Positions 14,053-22,093 of a stretch of DNA of 28,930 nucleotides are shown here, piece by piece (within the stretch, counting starts at the first letter, position 1; every line of letters begins with the position of its first letter). Source of the DNA: CADCWK01 sp964244115 (GTDB taxonomy: Bacteria; Chloroflexota; Chloroflexia; Thermomicrobiales; UBA6265); the NCBI GenBank assembly GCA_964244115.1, contig CAXTHM010000053.1, forward strand, positions 1 to 28,930, in the 5' to 3' direction. The notes beneath the pieces were generated by a model, which was not told the origin of the DNA, did not search any database, and saw only the letters and a list, made by a program, of their open reading frames with translations. The position numbers and the translations under genes were made by a program.

Positions 14053-15921
14053 ATGCCGGATCACGCTTCCGTCCGAGACCGGGTCGCGTCGGCTCCCTGG
14101 CACCGCGAACCGCTTGGCAGTGTCCTCCCGGCGGCCGATTCGGCGAGCTGGCTGACCCTCCTCTTCGCCCGCCGCGCCACGACGGCGATCACAGTCGCGA
14201 TCCTCTACGTCCTCTCCCTGACCCTGCTCCTGGTCGGCATGACGCATCTGCCGGACTACGCCTTCAACTGGGAGGAGTACACCGCCGCCGACCTCCTGCT
14301 GGTCGTCGACGGGCAGCGCTCGGTACTCGACACGTTCCGTCTGAACGATGGACTCATGACCGATAGCGGCCGGTTGCCGTGGGTCGTGATCCCGGCCAGC
14401 CTGGGGTTCAGCGTCGATGCGGTCGACCTCGACACGCTGCGGACGTCGCTGGCGCTGATCTCGGCGCTGGCAGTGCCCCTGACGTTCCTGCTCGGGCGGG
14501 CGGTGGCGGGGTCGGCGACCGGGGTGCTGGCGGCGGCGCTGGTCGCGCTGTCCCCGGCCTTCCTCATCTACGGCCGGACGGGGACCGTCGTCGGACTGTC
14601 GGTCCCGATCGCGCTGCTGACCGCACTGCTGCTGTTGCGGGTCGTCCGGGTGGCCGGGCGACCGCTACCCGGCCGGGTGCTGGCGCTGCTCGGCCTGCAG
14701 ATCCTGCTGATCGCCGGGGCCTATGCCTACTCGCCGATCCGCCTGTTCTGGGTGATCGCCCTGGCCCTGCTCGTCGTGGAGCTGATCTTCCAGCGGGACG
14801 ATCGGGGCTGGCTGCTGTCGGCCCTGGCGGTGACGCTGCTGACCCTGCCGGTGTTCCTGACCCTGATGCTGGGCTTCGGGCAGACCAGCCAACCGGCCGC
14901 CTGGGATCTCCGGTCCGCGCTCTCGGACTACTTCAACGCCGGCGGTGAACAGCTCGCGTCCTTCATCGAATACCCGGTGTCCTTCGGGTACTTCCTGCCT
15001 CCCGAATCCGCCACTGGAGGGACCGGTCATCTTGCCTGGACGCTGGTCCGGTCCAACGTCACGGCGCTCCTGAACCTGCTCGCCGACCGTGACACGCGGC
15101 CACCGCTGACCGATTACTGGAACACGCATGGGCAGCTCTACAGCCGCCTGCTGGTGCCAGTGGTCGTGGTCGGCGCCGTGCGGCTCGTCGGTCAGCTCCG
15201 CCGTTCGGTCGAGGCGCGCTTCCTCCTCGTCGGCGTGGCCGGGCTGACGTTGCCGCTCCTTGCGACATCGCAGGTTCATCTCGGCCGGCTGGTCTTCGCC
15301 AGCCCGTTCCTGCTCGTGATCGCGGCGCTCGGCGTCGTCTGGCTGACGGGGCTGCTGATCGTCCACCTGCCGAACGTGATCCTGCGGCTGACCAGGAATG
15401 ACCGCGGCCCGGCCAACAGTCAGCTCTCGAGCTTCCGGAGTCTGATCCGCCTCGCCCTGGCGCTGGTGATCGTGATCGCCGTCGGGGCGGAGTCCCGCGA
15501 GGCCGACCGGACCACCCCGTTGGCGTCGGAGTCGCACACGCCCGACGTCGTCGCGGCCATCCGTGCCCAGCGCTCGGCCGGGATACCCGCCGTGGCGCTC
15601 GTCCTGTCCGGCCCCGCCGACGTCCTCTTCGAGCGCCTCGATGTCGCGACCTACCGGCTGATGATGGGACGTGAAGCCCGCTTCATCGACATGTCCGGGT
15701 CATCGGCGGACGACCTGGCGGATCGCGATGGGGAGCGGATCGACGTCTTCTCGGGCGGGTTCGGTGGCGAGGGTTCGGCACGGGTGGCCACCCTGCCGGG
15801 CGCCGGGTGCGACGTGGTCTACCTGATTCCCGTCACCCAGTCGCCGGGGTTCCAGCCGGCCCTGAACGACCTGACCAGTCGCTGCGGGCAGCCGCCGGCA
15901 ACCGTCGCGCTGGAGTTCTGA
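14053..15921 (+). CDS. Polytopic membrane protein, GT39/PMT-like glycosyltransferase
   Basis: A 622-residue integral membrane protein with roughly ten to twelve hydrophobic helices. After the first helix (about residues 37-57) the extracytoplasmic loop holds the acidic NWEEYTAAD, where PMT/ArnT-type (GT-C) glycosyltransferases have their catalytic acidic residues. Later helices (LLTALLLLRVV; LALLGLQILLIAGAYAYSP) and a C-terminal soluble region from about residue 490 follow. Such proteins move a sugar from a polyprenyl carrier to a protein or lipid, so a role in envelope glycosylation is inferred, not shown. The start ATG at 14053 has GAGGAA 5 bases upstream; the 72-codon upstream extension is Arg/Pro-rich and rejected. 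It ends before a strong hairpin (15951-15992) and is convergent with the histidine kinase. Confidence 0.75.
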   Translation: MPDHASVRDRVASAPWHREPLGSVLPAADSASWLTLLFARRATTAITVAILYVLSLTLLLVGMTHLPDYAFNWEEYTAADLLLVVDGQRSVLDTFRLNDGLMTDSGRLPWVVIPASLGFSVDAVDLDTLRTSLALISALAVPLTFLLGRAVAGSATGVLAAALVALSPAFLIYGRTGTVVGLSVPIALLTALLLLRVVRVAGRPLPGRVLALLGLQILLIAGAYAYSPIRLFWVIALALLVVELIFQRDDRGWLLSALAVTLLTLPVFLTLMLGFGQTSQPAAWDLRSALSDYFNAGGEQLASFIEYPVSFGYFLPPESATGGTGHLAWTLVRSNVTALLNLLADRDTRPPLTDYWNTHGQLYSRLLVPVVVVGAVRLVGQLRRSVEARFLLVGVAGLTLPLLATSQVHLGRLVFASPFLLVIAALGVVWLTGLLIVHLPNVILRLTRNDRGPANSQLSSFRSLIRLALALVIVIAVGAESREADRTTPLASESHTPDVVAAIRAQRSAGIPAVALVLSGPADVLFERLDVATYRLMMGREARFIDMSGSSADDLADRDGERIDVFSGGFGGEGSARVATLPGAGCDVVYLIPVTQSPGFQPALNDLTSRCGQPPATVALEF

Positions 15922-15950
15922 AACCGAATCCGGGTGACGAGTCGAAAATC

Positions 15951-15992
15951 GCGGGCAGGGGCCAGACGACCCATGCCCTGGCCCCTGCCCGC
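15951..15992 (+). terminator. Bidirectional hairpin terminator between converging genes
   Basis: GCGGGCAGGGGCCA (15951-15964) is perfectly complementary to TGGCCCCTGCCCGC (15979-15992) over a 14-base loop. It begins 30 bases after the GT39-like stop; on the other side two more hairpins (16041-16062 and 16073-16101) precede the kinase 3' end. Confidence 0.65.
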
Positions 15993-16040
15993 TGCGGCGG
16001 AGCGGGGAGATGGGGGTCCCACGCGGACCGTTCGGATCGA

Positions 16041-16101
16041 CGGAGTCCTCACCCGGACTCCGTATGGGCTGAGTCGCCGGGCACCCGAACGGCCCGGCGA
16101 C
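16041..16101 (-). terminator. Two hairpins at the end of the histidine kinase gene
   Basis: Two adjacent hairpins. CGGAGTCC/GGACTCCG (16041-16062) has an 8-bp stem, and GTCGCCGGGC/GCCCGGCGAC (16073-16101) a 10-bp perfect stem, 12 bases beyond the kinase stop codon on the minus strand. The second is the better terminator candidate for the kinase. Confidence 0.55.
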
Positions 16102-16112
16102 GGTCGTCCGCC

Positions 16113-18164
16113 TTACCGGCCCAGGCCCAGTTTCTCCGCCAGCCGGGTCGAGCGTGGCGCCGGCGCCGCTGGTTCGCCGTCGGTCCCGGTCGCGGCCAGG
16201 TCGTCGCCGTGGAGCCGCCGGACGGTGCCCTCACCGTTGCCGTTGCCGTTGCGTCGCTCGGTCGTCCCGAGTGTCACGGAGGTGCGCTGGGCAGCATCCG
16301 TCCGGAGTGGTCGCAGGCGGCGCTGGGTGCGCCGGCCGGCGGTCGAGGAGGAGGCCAGCCGCCGGTCGAGGATGACGGCCGTCCCCAGCCCGGGCGTGGA
16401 CTCGATGTGCAGGGTGGCGCCGATGGCGGACGCCCGCTCCCGCATGCTCAGCAGCCCGAGGGAGGTCGGGCGCTTGGCCTGCTCGGGGTCGAAGCCAGCC
16501 CCGTTGTCGCGGATCATGACCTGGAACTGGCCGTCGAACGTCTCCAGGGCCACGACGGCTTCCCCGGCGCCGGAGTGCCGGACGACGTTGTGCAACGCCT
16601 CCTGGACGATCCGGTAGACCGTGACCCGGATCTCCGGCGTGAGGTCGGGGGGCTCCTGCCCGACGACGGTGATCGTGGGCGTGCCCATCCCGCCCCGACT
16701 GAAGTTGGCGATGTACCGCTCGATCGCGGCGACGACGCCGAGGTCGTCGAGGTCCGGCGGCCGGAGGTCGAAGATGACGCCGTGGAGCTCGTCACTGGCA
16801 TTCGTCAGCAGCGTGCCGATGTCCTGGAAGCCCGCTCGCTGCCGCTCCGGGTCGGGGGCCGAGGTGTCCAGCAGCAGCGCTCGGGTCTGGTAGAGCGCCC
16901 CGGTGATCAGCGGCGAGACTGCGTCATGGATGTCCCCGGCGATCCGGCGGCGCTCCTCCTCCTGGGTGCGGATGTTCCGCCGGTTGAGGTCGCGCAGGCG
17001 GTCGGCCTGCTCCTCCCGGAGCTGGTTGGACGAGGCCAGCTCGTCGACCTGGCTCGCGAGGCGTCGCGCCATCTCCCGGAACGCCAGACCGAGTTGCCGG
17101 ACTTCGCGGCCACCGTTGGTCTCGACCGGCGGCTGGACCCGGGTCGGGAAGTCGCCGGCGGACATCGAGGTGACCTGCTGCGTCAGCCGGTCCAGTGGGC
17201 GGGCCGTCCGGCCGGCGAGGACGAATGTCAGCAGGATGGTCAGCAGCACCGCCAGGGCGGTCGCGGCGATGCCGCGCTGCAGGACCTCGCGGGTCGGGCC
17301 ATAGGTCGTGGGGGTCGGGTTGCTGACGACGACGGTCCAGGCGGCGGAGTCGCCGATGTCGACCGTCGTCGAGACCGCGACCCGGTCGATTTCGCCGGCC
17401 CCCTGGTAGTCGAAGACCTGCTCGGTCGTGCCGCCGGCGTTCAGGAAGGCATTCAGGAAGGAACTCCGCTCGGCGTCCGGGGCGCTGGTCGTCACGATCT
17501 GACGGTCCGCGACGACCATGATGATCGTGTTGCCCCGGGCGAAGGGCGTGAACGTCTGTCGCAGCGGGTCGACGGACAGGATCGCCCCGGCGACCCCGCT
17601 GATCTCGCCGCTCATCAGGCCGGGTCCGAAGATCGGGAAGGTCAGTGCCACGAACCCGGCGCTGTCGATCGGGCTGGTCAGCGAGCCGGAGATCGCGGAG
17701 GCACCAGTCGTCCCGGTTCGCATGACGGTCGGCGCGACCTCGGCCTGGAAGTCCTCCTGCCGGGGCGTCCCCTGCCACAGGATGACGTTGCCGGCCTGGT
17801 CGGTCATGAAGAGCGCGGTGATATTCCGGCGGTAGGTCTGGACATTCTGGAAGACGTCACTGGCCTCGATCTGGTTCTGGTCGGCACTCGTCGCGTCCGG
17901 GGTGACCGTGCCGTTGGCCTGCGAAGCCCTCGCACGGACGGCGTCGTTGGTGGCGACGTACTCGAGCACCGAGATGTTGTCGTCGAACGTACTCTCGAGC
18001 CCCTGCGAGACGGAGTCGCTGATGAAGGTCTCGGTGTCGACGAGTTGGTCGAGGTTGTTCTGAAGGCTCTGATAGACGATGTACGAGACCACGCCCAGGA
18101 TCGGCAGGATCGAGATGATCGTGACGAGGACGAAGCGGGTCCTCAGTGACCAGGTTCCTGTCAT
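16113..18164 (-). CDS. NarL-type (HPK7) membrane sensor histidine kinase
   Basis: A 683-residue sensor kinase. Order: transmembrane helix 1 (about 11-31), a large extracellular sensor region (32-295, Cache-like), helix 2 (about 298-318), a HAMP linker (RPLDRLTQQVTSMSAGDF, 322-340), a coiled coil, HisKA_3 with EEERRRIAGDIHDAVSP (His413), and a HATPase domain with N box QEALHN (521-526), G1 DNGAGFDP (553-560) and G2 LGLLSMRER (569-577). A C-terminal tail of about 80 residues contains an NGNGNG tract and no domain. This is the kinase class that pairs with NarL/LuxR-type response regulators. None is adjacent; one lies at 25911-26546. The ligand is unknown. The start ATG (18162-18164) has only a weak ribosome site, GGTGA 11 bases upstream. 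Confidence 0.93.
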   Translation of the reverse strand: MTGTWSLRTRFVLVTIISILPILGVVSYIVYQSLQNNLDQLVDTETFISDSVSQGLESTFDDNISVLEYVATNDAVRARASQANGTVTPDATSADQNQIEASDVFQNVQTYRRNITALFMTDQAGNVILWQGTPRQEDFQAEVAPTVMRTGTTGASAISGSLTSPIDSAGFVALTFPIFGPGLMSGEISGVAGAILSVDPLRQTFTPFARGNTIIMVVADRQIVTTSAPDAERSSFLNAFLNAGGTTEQVFDYQGAGEIDRVAVSTTVDIGDSAAWTVVVSNPTPTTYGPTREVLQRGIAATALAVLLTILLTFVLAGRTARPLDRLTQQVTSMSAGDFPTRVQPPVETNGGREVRQLGLAFREMARRLASQVDELASSNQLREEQADRLRDLNRRNIRTQEEERRRIAGDIHDAVSPLITGALYQTRALLLDTSAPDPERQRAGFQDIGTLLTNASDELHGVIFDLRPPDLDDLGVVAAIERYIANFSRGGMGTPTITVVGQEPPDLTPEIRVTVYRIVQEALHNVVRHSGAGEAVVALETFDGQFQVMIRDNGAGFDPEQAKRPTSLGLLSMRERASAIGATLHIESTPGLGTAVILDRRLASSSTAGRRTQRRLRPLRTDAAQRTSVTLGTTERRNGNGNGEGTVRRLHGDDLAATGTDGEPAAPAPRSTRLAEKLGLGR

Positions 18165-18442
18165 AGGCCGATGGTCACCTCGGGCGCGGAGATCGAGGAT
18201 GAGTGGCGACGTCGCCGGCTGGCGTCACGGACGGTCTTGCGGGATTGAATCATATCCGTTCATTGTCGTCGCTGTCGTTCGCGGCGAACGTATCCGAACG
18301 CGCCTGTCCTGCTATCCATCCGCGCCTGTCCCACATGGATTTCCGGGTCGTTTCCGGGAATGTCCGACCACGCAGGCGAGCTCCGGTCGCACCGTACACT
18401 ACGGTCATGACGAGGACGATCCTTCATCGGAAGGGAGACACT
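18165..18442. promoter_or_regulatory. Divergent control region between kinase and Uma2 gene
   Basis: 278 bases upstream of both genes. For the kinase (minus strand), TATGAT (18249-18254, read on the minus strand) is a near-perfect -10, with ACGACA (18273-18278) 18 bases upstream as a -35. The perfect 13-base dyad GTTCGCGGCGAAC (18277-18289) overlaps the -35 edge and could be an operator. For the Uma2 gene (plus), TACACT near 18396 is a weak -10 candidate. Confidence 0.4.
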
Positions 18443-18997
18443 GTGGTCCAGACCAGATTGCTGACCGCCGAAGATCTGATCGGGTTGCCGGATGAGTACG
18501 AGCTGTACGAAGGAGTACCCAGGAGCGTGGCCGCTGCACCGAATGTCTCCTTGATAGCGGCCAATGTCGTTGCCCTGATCTGGAACCATGTCGGGGAGCA
18601 TGAGTCAGGGGATGTGTTCAGTTCTGATGCCAGTTTCCGCCTGGCCCGGAACCCCGATATCGTCTACCTCCCCGATGCCGCGTTCGTTCGCGCCGGCCGG
18701 ATCATCTCGGACGAGGACCTTGCGTTCCCGTTCGAAGGAGCGCCCGACCTTGCGGTCGAGGTGCGTTCGCCGGGTGACCGGAGCACGGAACTCGACGCCA
18801 AGATGCGGAGTTATCTCAGGGCCGGAACGGACCTCGGCTGGGCGATCGATCCGGTCGCGCGGACCGTAGCGGTCTACCGGCCGGGGAGTCCTGTCCATGT
18901 GCTGCATGACTCGGACACTATCGATGGCGGTGACGTCCTGCCGGGCCTCGAGATTGCGATCAGCCGCATCTTCCGGGTGCGGTCCCGCCGAGGGTGA
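18443..18997 (+). CDS. Uma2-family (DUF820, PD-(D/E)XK nuclease-like) protein, copy 1
   Basis: A 184-residue Uma2 protein of the restriction-endonuclease-like fold; cellular role unsettled. The N-terminus VQTRLLTAEDLIGLPDEYEL is shared with copy 2. PDIVYLPDAAFV and DLAVEVRSPGD...K...YLRAGTD form the family's catalytic core, a D followed by E-V-x-SP and then a Lys and Tyr, so the nuclease motif is intact. The GTG start at 18443 has AAGGGAG (18431-18437) 5 bases upstream; an ATG at 18409 would add 11 unlikely residues. Copy 2 starts 41 bases downstream, so the two are a tandem duplication, probably co-transcribed. Divergent from the kinase. Confidence 0.88.
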   Translation: MVQTRLLTAEDLIGLPDEYELYEGVPRSVAAAPNVSLIAANVVALIWNHVGEHESGDVFSSDASFRLARNPDIVYLPDAAFVRAGRIISDEDLAFPFEGAPDLAVEVRSPGDRSTELDAKMRSYLRAGTDLGWAIDPVARTVAVYRPGSPVHVLHDSDTIDGGDVLPGLEIAISRIFRVRSRRG

Positions 18998-19038
18998 TGA
19001 AGTCCGCTCGATTGGCGCGACAGGGAAGGGGAGCTGTG

Positions 19039-19596
19039 ATGGTTCAAACGAGGTTATTGACGGCGGAAGACCTGATTGGCTTGCCTGATGAGTACGAGTT
19101 GTATGAAGGAGTACCCCAGCCCGTGGCTGCCGCGCCTCATGGATCGGCAATCGCCGCCAACCTCGTTATGTTGCTTGGTCCGTTCGTTCAACCGAAACGA
19201 CTGGGTCTTCTCTTCGTCACCGATGCCAGCTTTCGCCTGGTGCGAAACCCGGACACGCTCCTGTTGCCGGACGTCGCGTTCGTGCGAGCGAAGCGAATCC
19301 ATACCATCGACGACCTCGGTTACCCATTCGAGGGAACTCCCGATCTGGCGATCGAGGTGCGATCACCGAGCGACCGCATCGCCGACCTGGATCGGAAGAT
19401 GCATCGCTATCTGGCGGCCGGTACGCTGCTCGGTTGGGCAGTCGATCCCTTGCTGCGCATCATCACGGTCTACCGCCCTGGTGAGGAGCCGCTCGTCCTG
19501 CGCGGCACCGACACGTTGACCGCCGGGGATCTGATTCCCGACTTCTCGGTTCCGGTCGCTGACGTGTTCAGTCTCGGCGGGTTCTTTCCGGGGTAA
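19039..19596 (+). CDS. Uma2-family (DUF820, PD-(D/E)XK nuclease-like) protein, copy 2
   Basis: A 185-residue protein collinear with copy 1. The first stretch (VQTRLLTAEDLIGLPDEYEL) is identical to copy 1 and divergence grows in the middle. The core motifs are DTLLLPDVAFV and DLAIEVRSPSDRIADLDRKM, with the tyrosine-glycine part YLAAGT. Start ATG at 19039 has GGGGAG 5 bases upstream. It follows copy 1 directly and is followed by the HAD gene. Function unknown; Uma2 genes often sit in multi-copy sets. Confidence 0.9.
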   Translation: MVQTRLLTAEDLIGLPDEYELYEGVPQPVAAAPHGSAIAANLVMLLGPFVQPKRLGLLFVTDASFRLVRNPDTLLLPDVAFVRAKRIHTIDDLGYPFEGTPDLAIEVRSPSDRIADLDRKMHRYLAAGTLLGWAVDPLLRIITVYRPGEEPLVLRGTDTLTAGDLIPDFSVPVADVFSLGGFFPG

Positions 19597-19647
19597 TGTT
19601 CGACGCCTGAACGTTCCGATGCCTCAGCGATGGAGTGGTTGTTCCCC

Positions 19648-20457
19648 ATGTCCGTGATCTCCGAAACCAGCCGACCGATCACCCTCGACGATCTCGGCTC
19701 GCGCCCGATCCGTCTCGTCACCTTCGATCTCTACGACACCCTGATCGAGCTGCGGCCCCGCCGCTGGGAGCGTCTCCATGCCGCACTCGAGCGGGTCGGG
19801 ATCGCTTCGGACACAGACGCCCTGATGCGAGGCGACATCGCCGCCGAGGACTTCTTCACGATCGAGAACGGCCGCTGGCCGATCCGGGATCGGTCGCCGG
19901 AGGAGCTGCACACCTTCCGGCTGGAGCACCTCCGCCGCTGGCTGGCCGCGTCGGACATCGTGCTCGACACCGATGCGCTGGCCGGGCTGCTGGAGGTCTA
20001 CCGCGGTGAGTTCGACGCCCACGCATTCGGTGGCGACTACCACCCGTACGACGAGGTCGTCCCGGCGCTGGTCCGCCTGCGGGAGGCCGGGGTGAAGCGG
20101 GCGATCATCTCCAACGCCGATGCCGACATCACCGAGCTCTGCACCCGGCTGGCCTTCGCCCACGAGATGGAGGCGCTGATCACGTCCGCGCTCGTCGGCT
20201 GGGAGAAGCCGGACCCGCGGACATTCCACGCCGCCCTCGAGCACCCGGCGATCCGGGTCGCGGCCGAGGACGCCATCCACATCGGCGATCAGCCGAAGTC
20301 GGACGTGATCGGCTCGATCGCCGTGGGGATGCGGGCCGCCCTGATCGACCGCTACCACCGGCACACCGAGGGCAACGGCGCCGTGATCGTCCCGTCGCTG
20401 CTGACGCTCTCCGATGCCGTCGTCCGGCACAATGAGCGCCTCGCCGCCAACGGGTAG
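19648..20457 (+). CDS. HAD-superfamily hydrolase
   Basis: A 269-residue phosphatase-like protein of the HAD superfamily (subfamily IA type with a helical cap). Motif I VTFDLYDTL has the nucleophile Asp27, motif II is IISNADAD, motif III the Lys of GWEKPDP, and motif IV IGDQPKSD, all intact. It probably hydrolyses a phosphate ester of a small metabolite in the cytosol; the substrate cannot be assigned. Start ATG at 19648 is chosen with GGAG 12 bases upstream; ATG 19630, six codons earlier, is possible but has no ribosome site. Downstream it is convergent with the DUF3224 gene, 69 bases away. Confidence 0.9.
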   Translation: MSVISETSRPITLDDLGSRPIRLVTFDLYDTLIELRPRRWERLHAALERVGIASDTDALMRGDIAAEDFFTIENGRWPIRDRSPEELHTFRLEHLRRWLAASDIVLDTDALAGLLEVYRGEFDAHAFGGDYHPYDEVVPALVRLREAGVKRAIISNADADITELCTRLAFAHEMEALITSALVGWEKPDPRTFHAALEHPAIRVAAEDAIHIGDQPKSDVIGSIAVGMRAALIDRYHRHTEGNGAVIVPSLLTLSDAVVRHNERLAANG

Positions 20458-20526
20458 GCTGGGTCGCGCTCGAAGCGCTCCGAGGCGGTCCGCTCCGCCC
20501 CCCGAGCGATTCGACCGCACCCCGGT

Positions 20527-20937
20527 CTAGCTCGGCGTCCCCAGTTCGTAGGTGATCGAGAACGCGACGTCGCCGCTGCGGGTCGCCTCATAGGATGCCT
20601 CGCCGCTGAGGCCCGCCAGGGCGCCCGTCCCCGAATCGGCGATGATCTCCCCGCGGCCACGGGCGGCAGTCCCGTCGTCATGGCCATCCCAGCGGATGCC
20701 GAAGCTGCCGACGTGGCCGTCCAGTGAGCCGGTCACGTACTCCAGGCCGGTGAAGGTGGTGATCCCTTCGGTGGGGTAGAGCATCAGGTAGCGGATCTCG
20801 CTCGTCCCGGCCAGGCTCCCGGTGTAGGTCTGCTCGACCTCGGCCATCACGAGCTTCACGGTGTCATCGATCTCGCGGTACGGCGCCTCGTCCCAGCGCG
20901 TGACCGAAAATGTGGCGGCGGATTCATGGTGACGCAT
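20527..20937 (-). CDS. DUF3224-family protein
   Basis: A 136-residue protein matching the DUF3224 pattern as I recall it: SVTRWDEAPYREID near the N-terminus, YTGSLAGTSEIRYLMLYPTE and GLEYVTGSLDGHVGSF. It is a small beta-barrel-like domain (allene-oxide-cyclase-like fold suggested for the family) of unknown function. The start ATG at 20935-20937 has AGGGGA about 9 bases upstream; ATG at 20946 and 20958 are alternatives. It lies divergent from the WYL regulator, with 130 bases between, a layout in which a WYL-type regulator commonly controls its divergent neighbour; that control is inferred. Confidence 0.82.
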   Translation of the reverse strand: MRHHESAATFSVTRWDEAPYREIDDTVKLVMAEVEQTYTGSLAGTSEIRYLMLYPTEGITTFTGLEYVTGSLDGHVGSFGIRWDGHDDGTAARGRGEIIADSGTGALAGLSGEASYEATRSGDVAFSITYELGTPS

Positions 20938-21067
20938 GGCGGTCATTCCCCTGATCATCGTCTCTGGCAGCGAAGATCGCTCCGATGTCCATTGTGACGA
21001 CGCTACCTGTCAGAATGCGTCATGAACAACGCGCGATTCAGACCAGGCACGAATCCGGGGGTGGGGA

Positions 21068-22093
21068 ATGCGGGCAAGCCGGCTGCTGTCGATCGTCCTG
21101 CTGCTCCAGAACCGGGGCCAACTGACCGGCCCGGAACTGGCGCGGGAACTCGAGGTCTCGGTCCGGACGATCTACCGGGACATCGATTCGCTCAGCGCCT
21201 CCGGCATCCCCGTGATCTCCGACCGCGGACCCGACGGCGGCTTCCGGCTGCTCGACGGTTACCGGACCCGTCTGACCGGCCTGACGCCCGACGAGGCGGA
21301 CACGCTGTTCCTGACCGGGGCGCCGGACATCGCCGCCGACCTCGGGCTGGGCGAGGCGATGGCGACGACCCAGCTGAAACTGCTGGCCGCGCTGCCGCAG
21401 GCATTGCGCGACCGGGCGGAGCAGGCCCGGTCCCGGTTCCATCTCGACGCGCCGGGCTGGTATCAAGACCAGGACGAGCTGCCGTTCCTGCCCCTCGTCG
21501 CCGAGGCCGTCTGGCAGCAGCGCGAGGTCTCATGGCGCTACGAACGCTGGGGTGGCGAGATCAATCGGACCGTCGAGCCGCTTGGTCTCGTGCTCAAGGG
21601 AGGCGTCTGGTATGTCGTCGGTTCGGACGAAGGCCGATTGCGGACATACCGTGTCTCCCGGATTCTCTCGGCAACGCTGATGGCGACCCGCTTCGAGCGC
21701 CCGTCGGACTTCGACCTCGCGGCGTACTGGCGCGCGTGGTCGGAGACGTTCAACGCCCGGATGTACCCCGGCCAGGCCACGATCCGGTTGTCGCCAACGG
21801 GCCAGCGCCTGCTCTCGTTCTTCCTCGACAGCTACCGGACGCAGTCGGTCCGCGGTTCGCAGGGGCCACCGGACGATGACGGCTGGGTGACGGCGCGGCT
21901 CCCGACCGAGGGGATGACGGCTGCCGCGATGGAGTTGCTCCGGTTCGGGATGGAGGTCGAGGTGCTGGAGCCGCCCGAGCTTCGCCAGCGACTGGCGGCG
22001 CTCGCCGGGGAGATCCGGGACCGATACGCCGCGGCGGGCGATCAGCCGGCGGTGACCGACGGCTCCGCGGAAACCACGTCAGCGCCGTCCTGA
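21068..22093 (+). CDS. WYL-domain transcriptional regulator (YafY-type)
   Basis: A 341-residue DNA-binding regulator. The N-terminal HTH_11 domain reads SIVLLLQNRGQLTGPELARE then LEVSVRTIYRDIDSLSASGI, a winged helix with the recognition helix TIYRDIDSL. The WYL domain (about residues 140-210) contains the diagnostic WYVVGSDEGRLRTYRVSRI, where the WYL signature appears as WYV. A WCX-like C-terminal region follows. WYL domains bind ligands such as nucleic acids or nucleotides; the effector here is unknown. Start ATG at 21068 with GGGGG 6 bases upstream. It is divergent from DUF3224, and its 3' end overlaps the converging MFS gene by 52 bases. Confidence 0.93.
   Translation: MRASRLLSIVLLLQNRGQLTGPELARELEVSVRTIYRDIDSLSASGIPVISDRGPDGGFRLLDGYRTRLTGLTPDEADTLFLTGAPDIAADLGLGEAMATTQLKLLAALPQALRDRAEQARSRFHLDAPGWYQDQDELPFLPLVAEAVWQQREVSWRYERWGGEINRTVEPLGLVLKGGVWYVVGSDEGRLRTYRVSRILSATLMATRFERPSDFDLAAYWRAWSETFNARMYPGQATIRLSPTGQRLLSFFLDSYRTQSVRGSQGPPDDDGWVTARLPTEGMTAAAMELLRFGMEVEVLEPPELRQRLAALAGEIRDRYAAAGDQPAVTDGSAETTSAPS

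Noticed and set aside
16234..16251. Hexanucleotide CCGTTG repeats giving NGNGNG in the kinase tail
   Set aside because: A short in-frame microsatellite of three units; not a CRISPR or functional array.
15807..18149. A 780-codon plus-strand open frame
   Set aside because: It is antisense to the histidine kinase, Arg/Asp/Gly-rich with no domain; the opposite strand has all kinase motifs.
20487..20499. GGTCCGCTCCGCC, identical to the tail of repeat A copy 2
   Set aside because: Only 13 bases of low-complexity GC sequence without the arms; could be chance.
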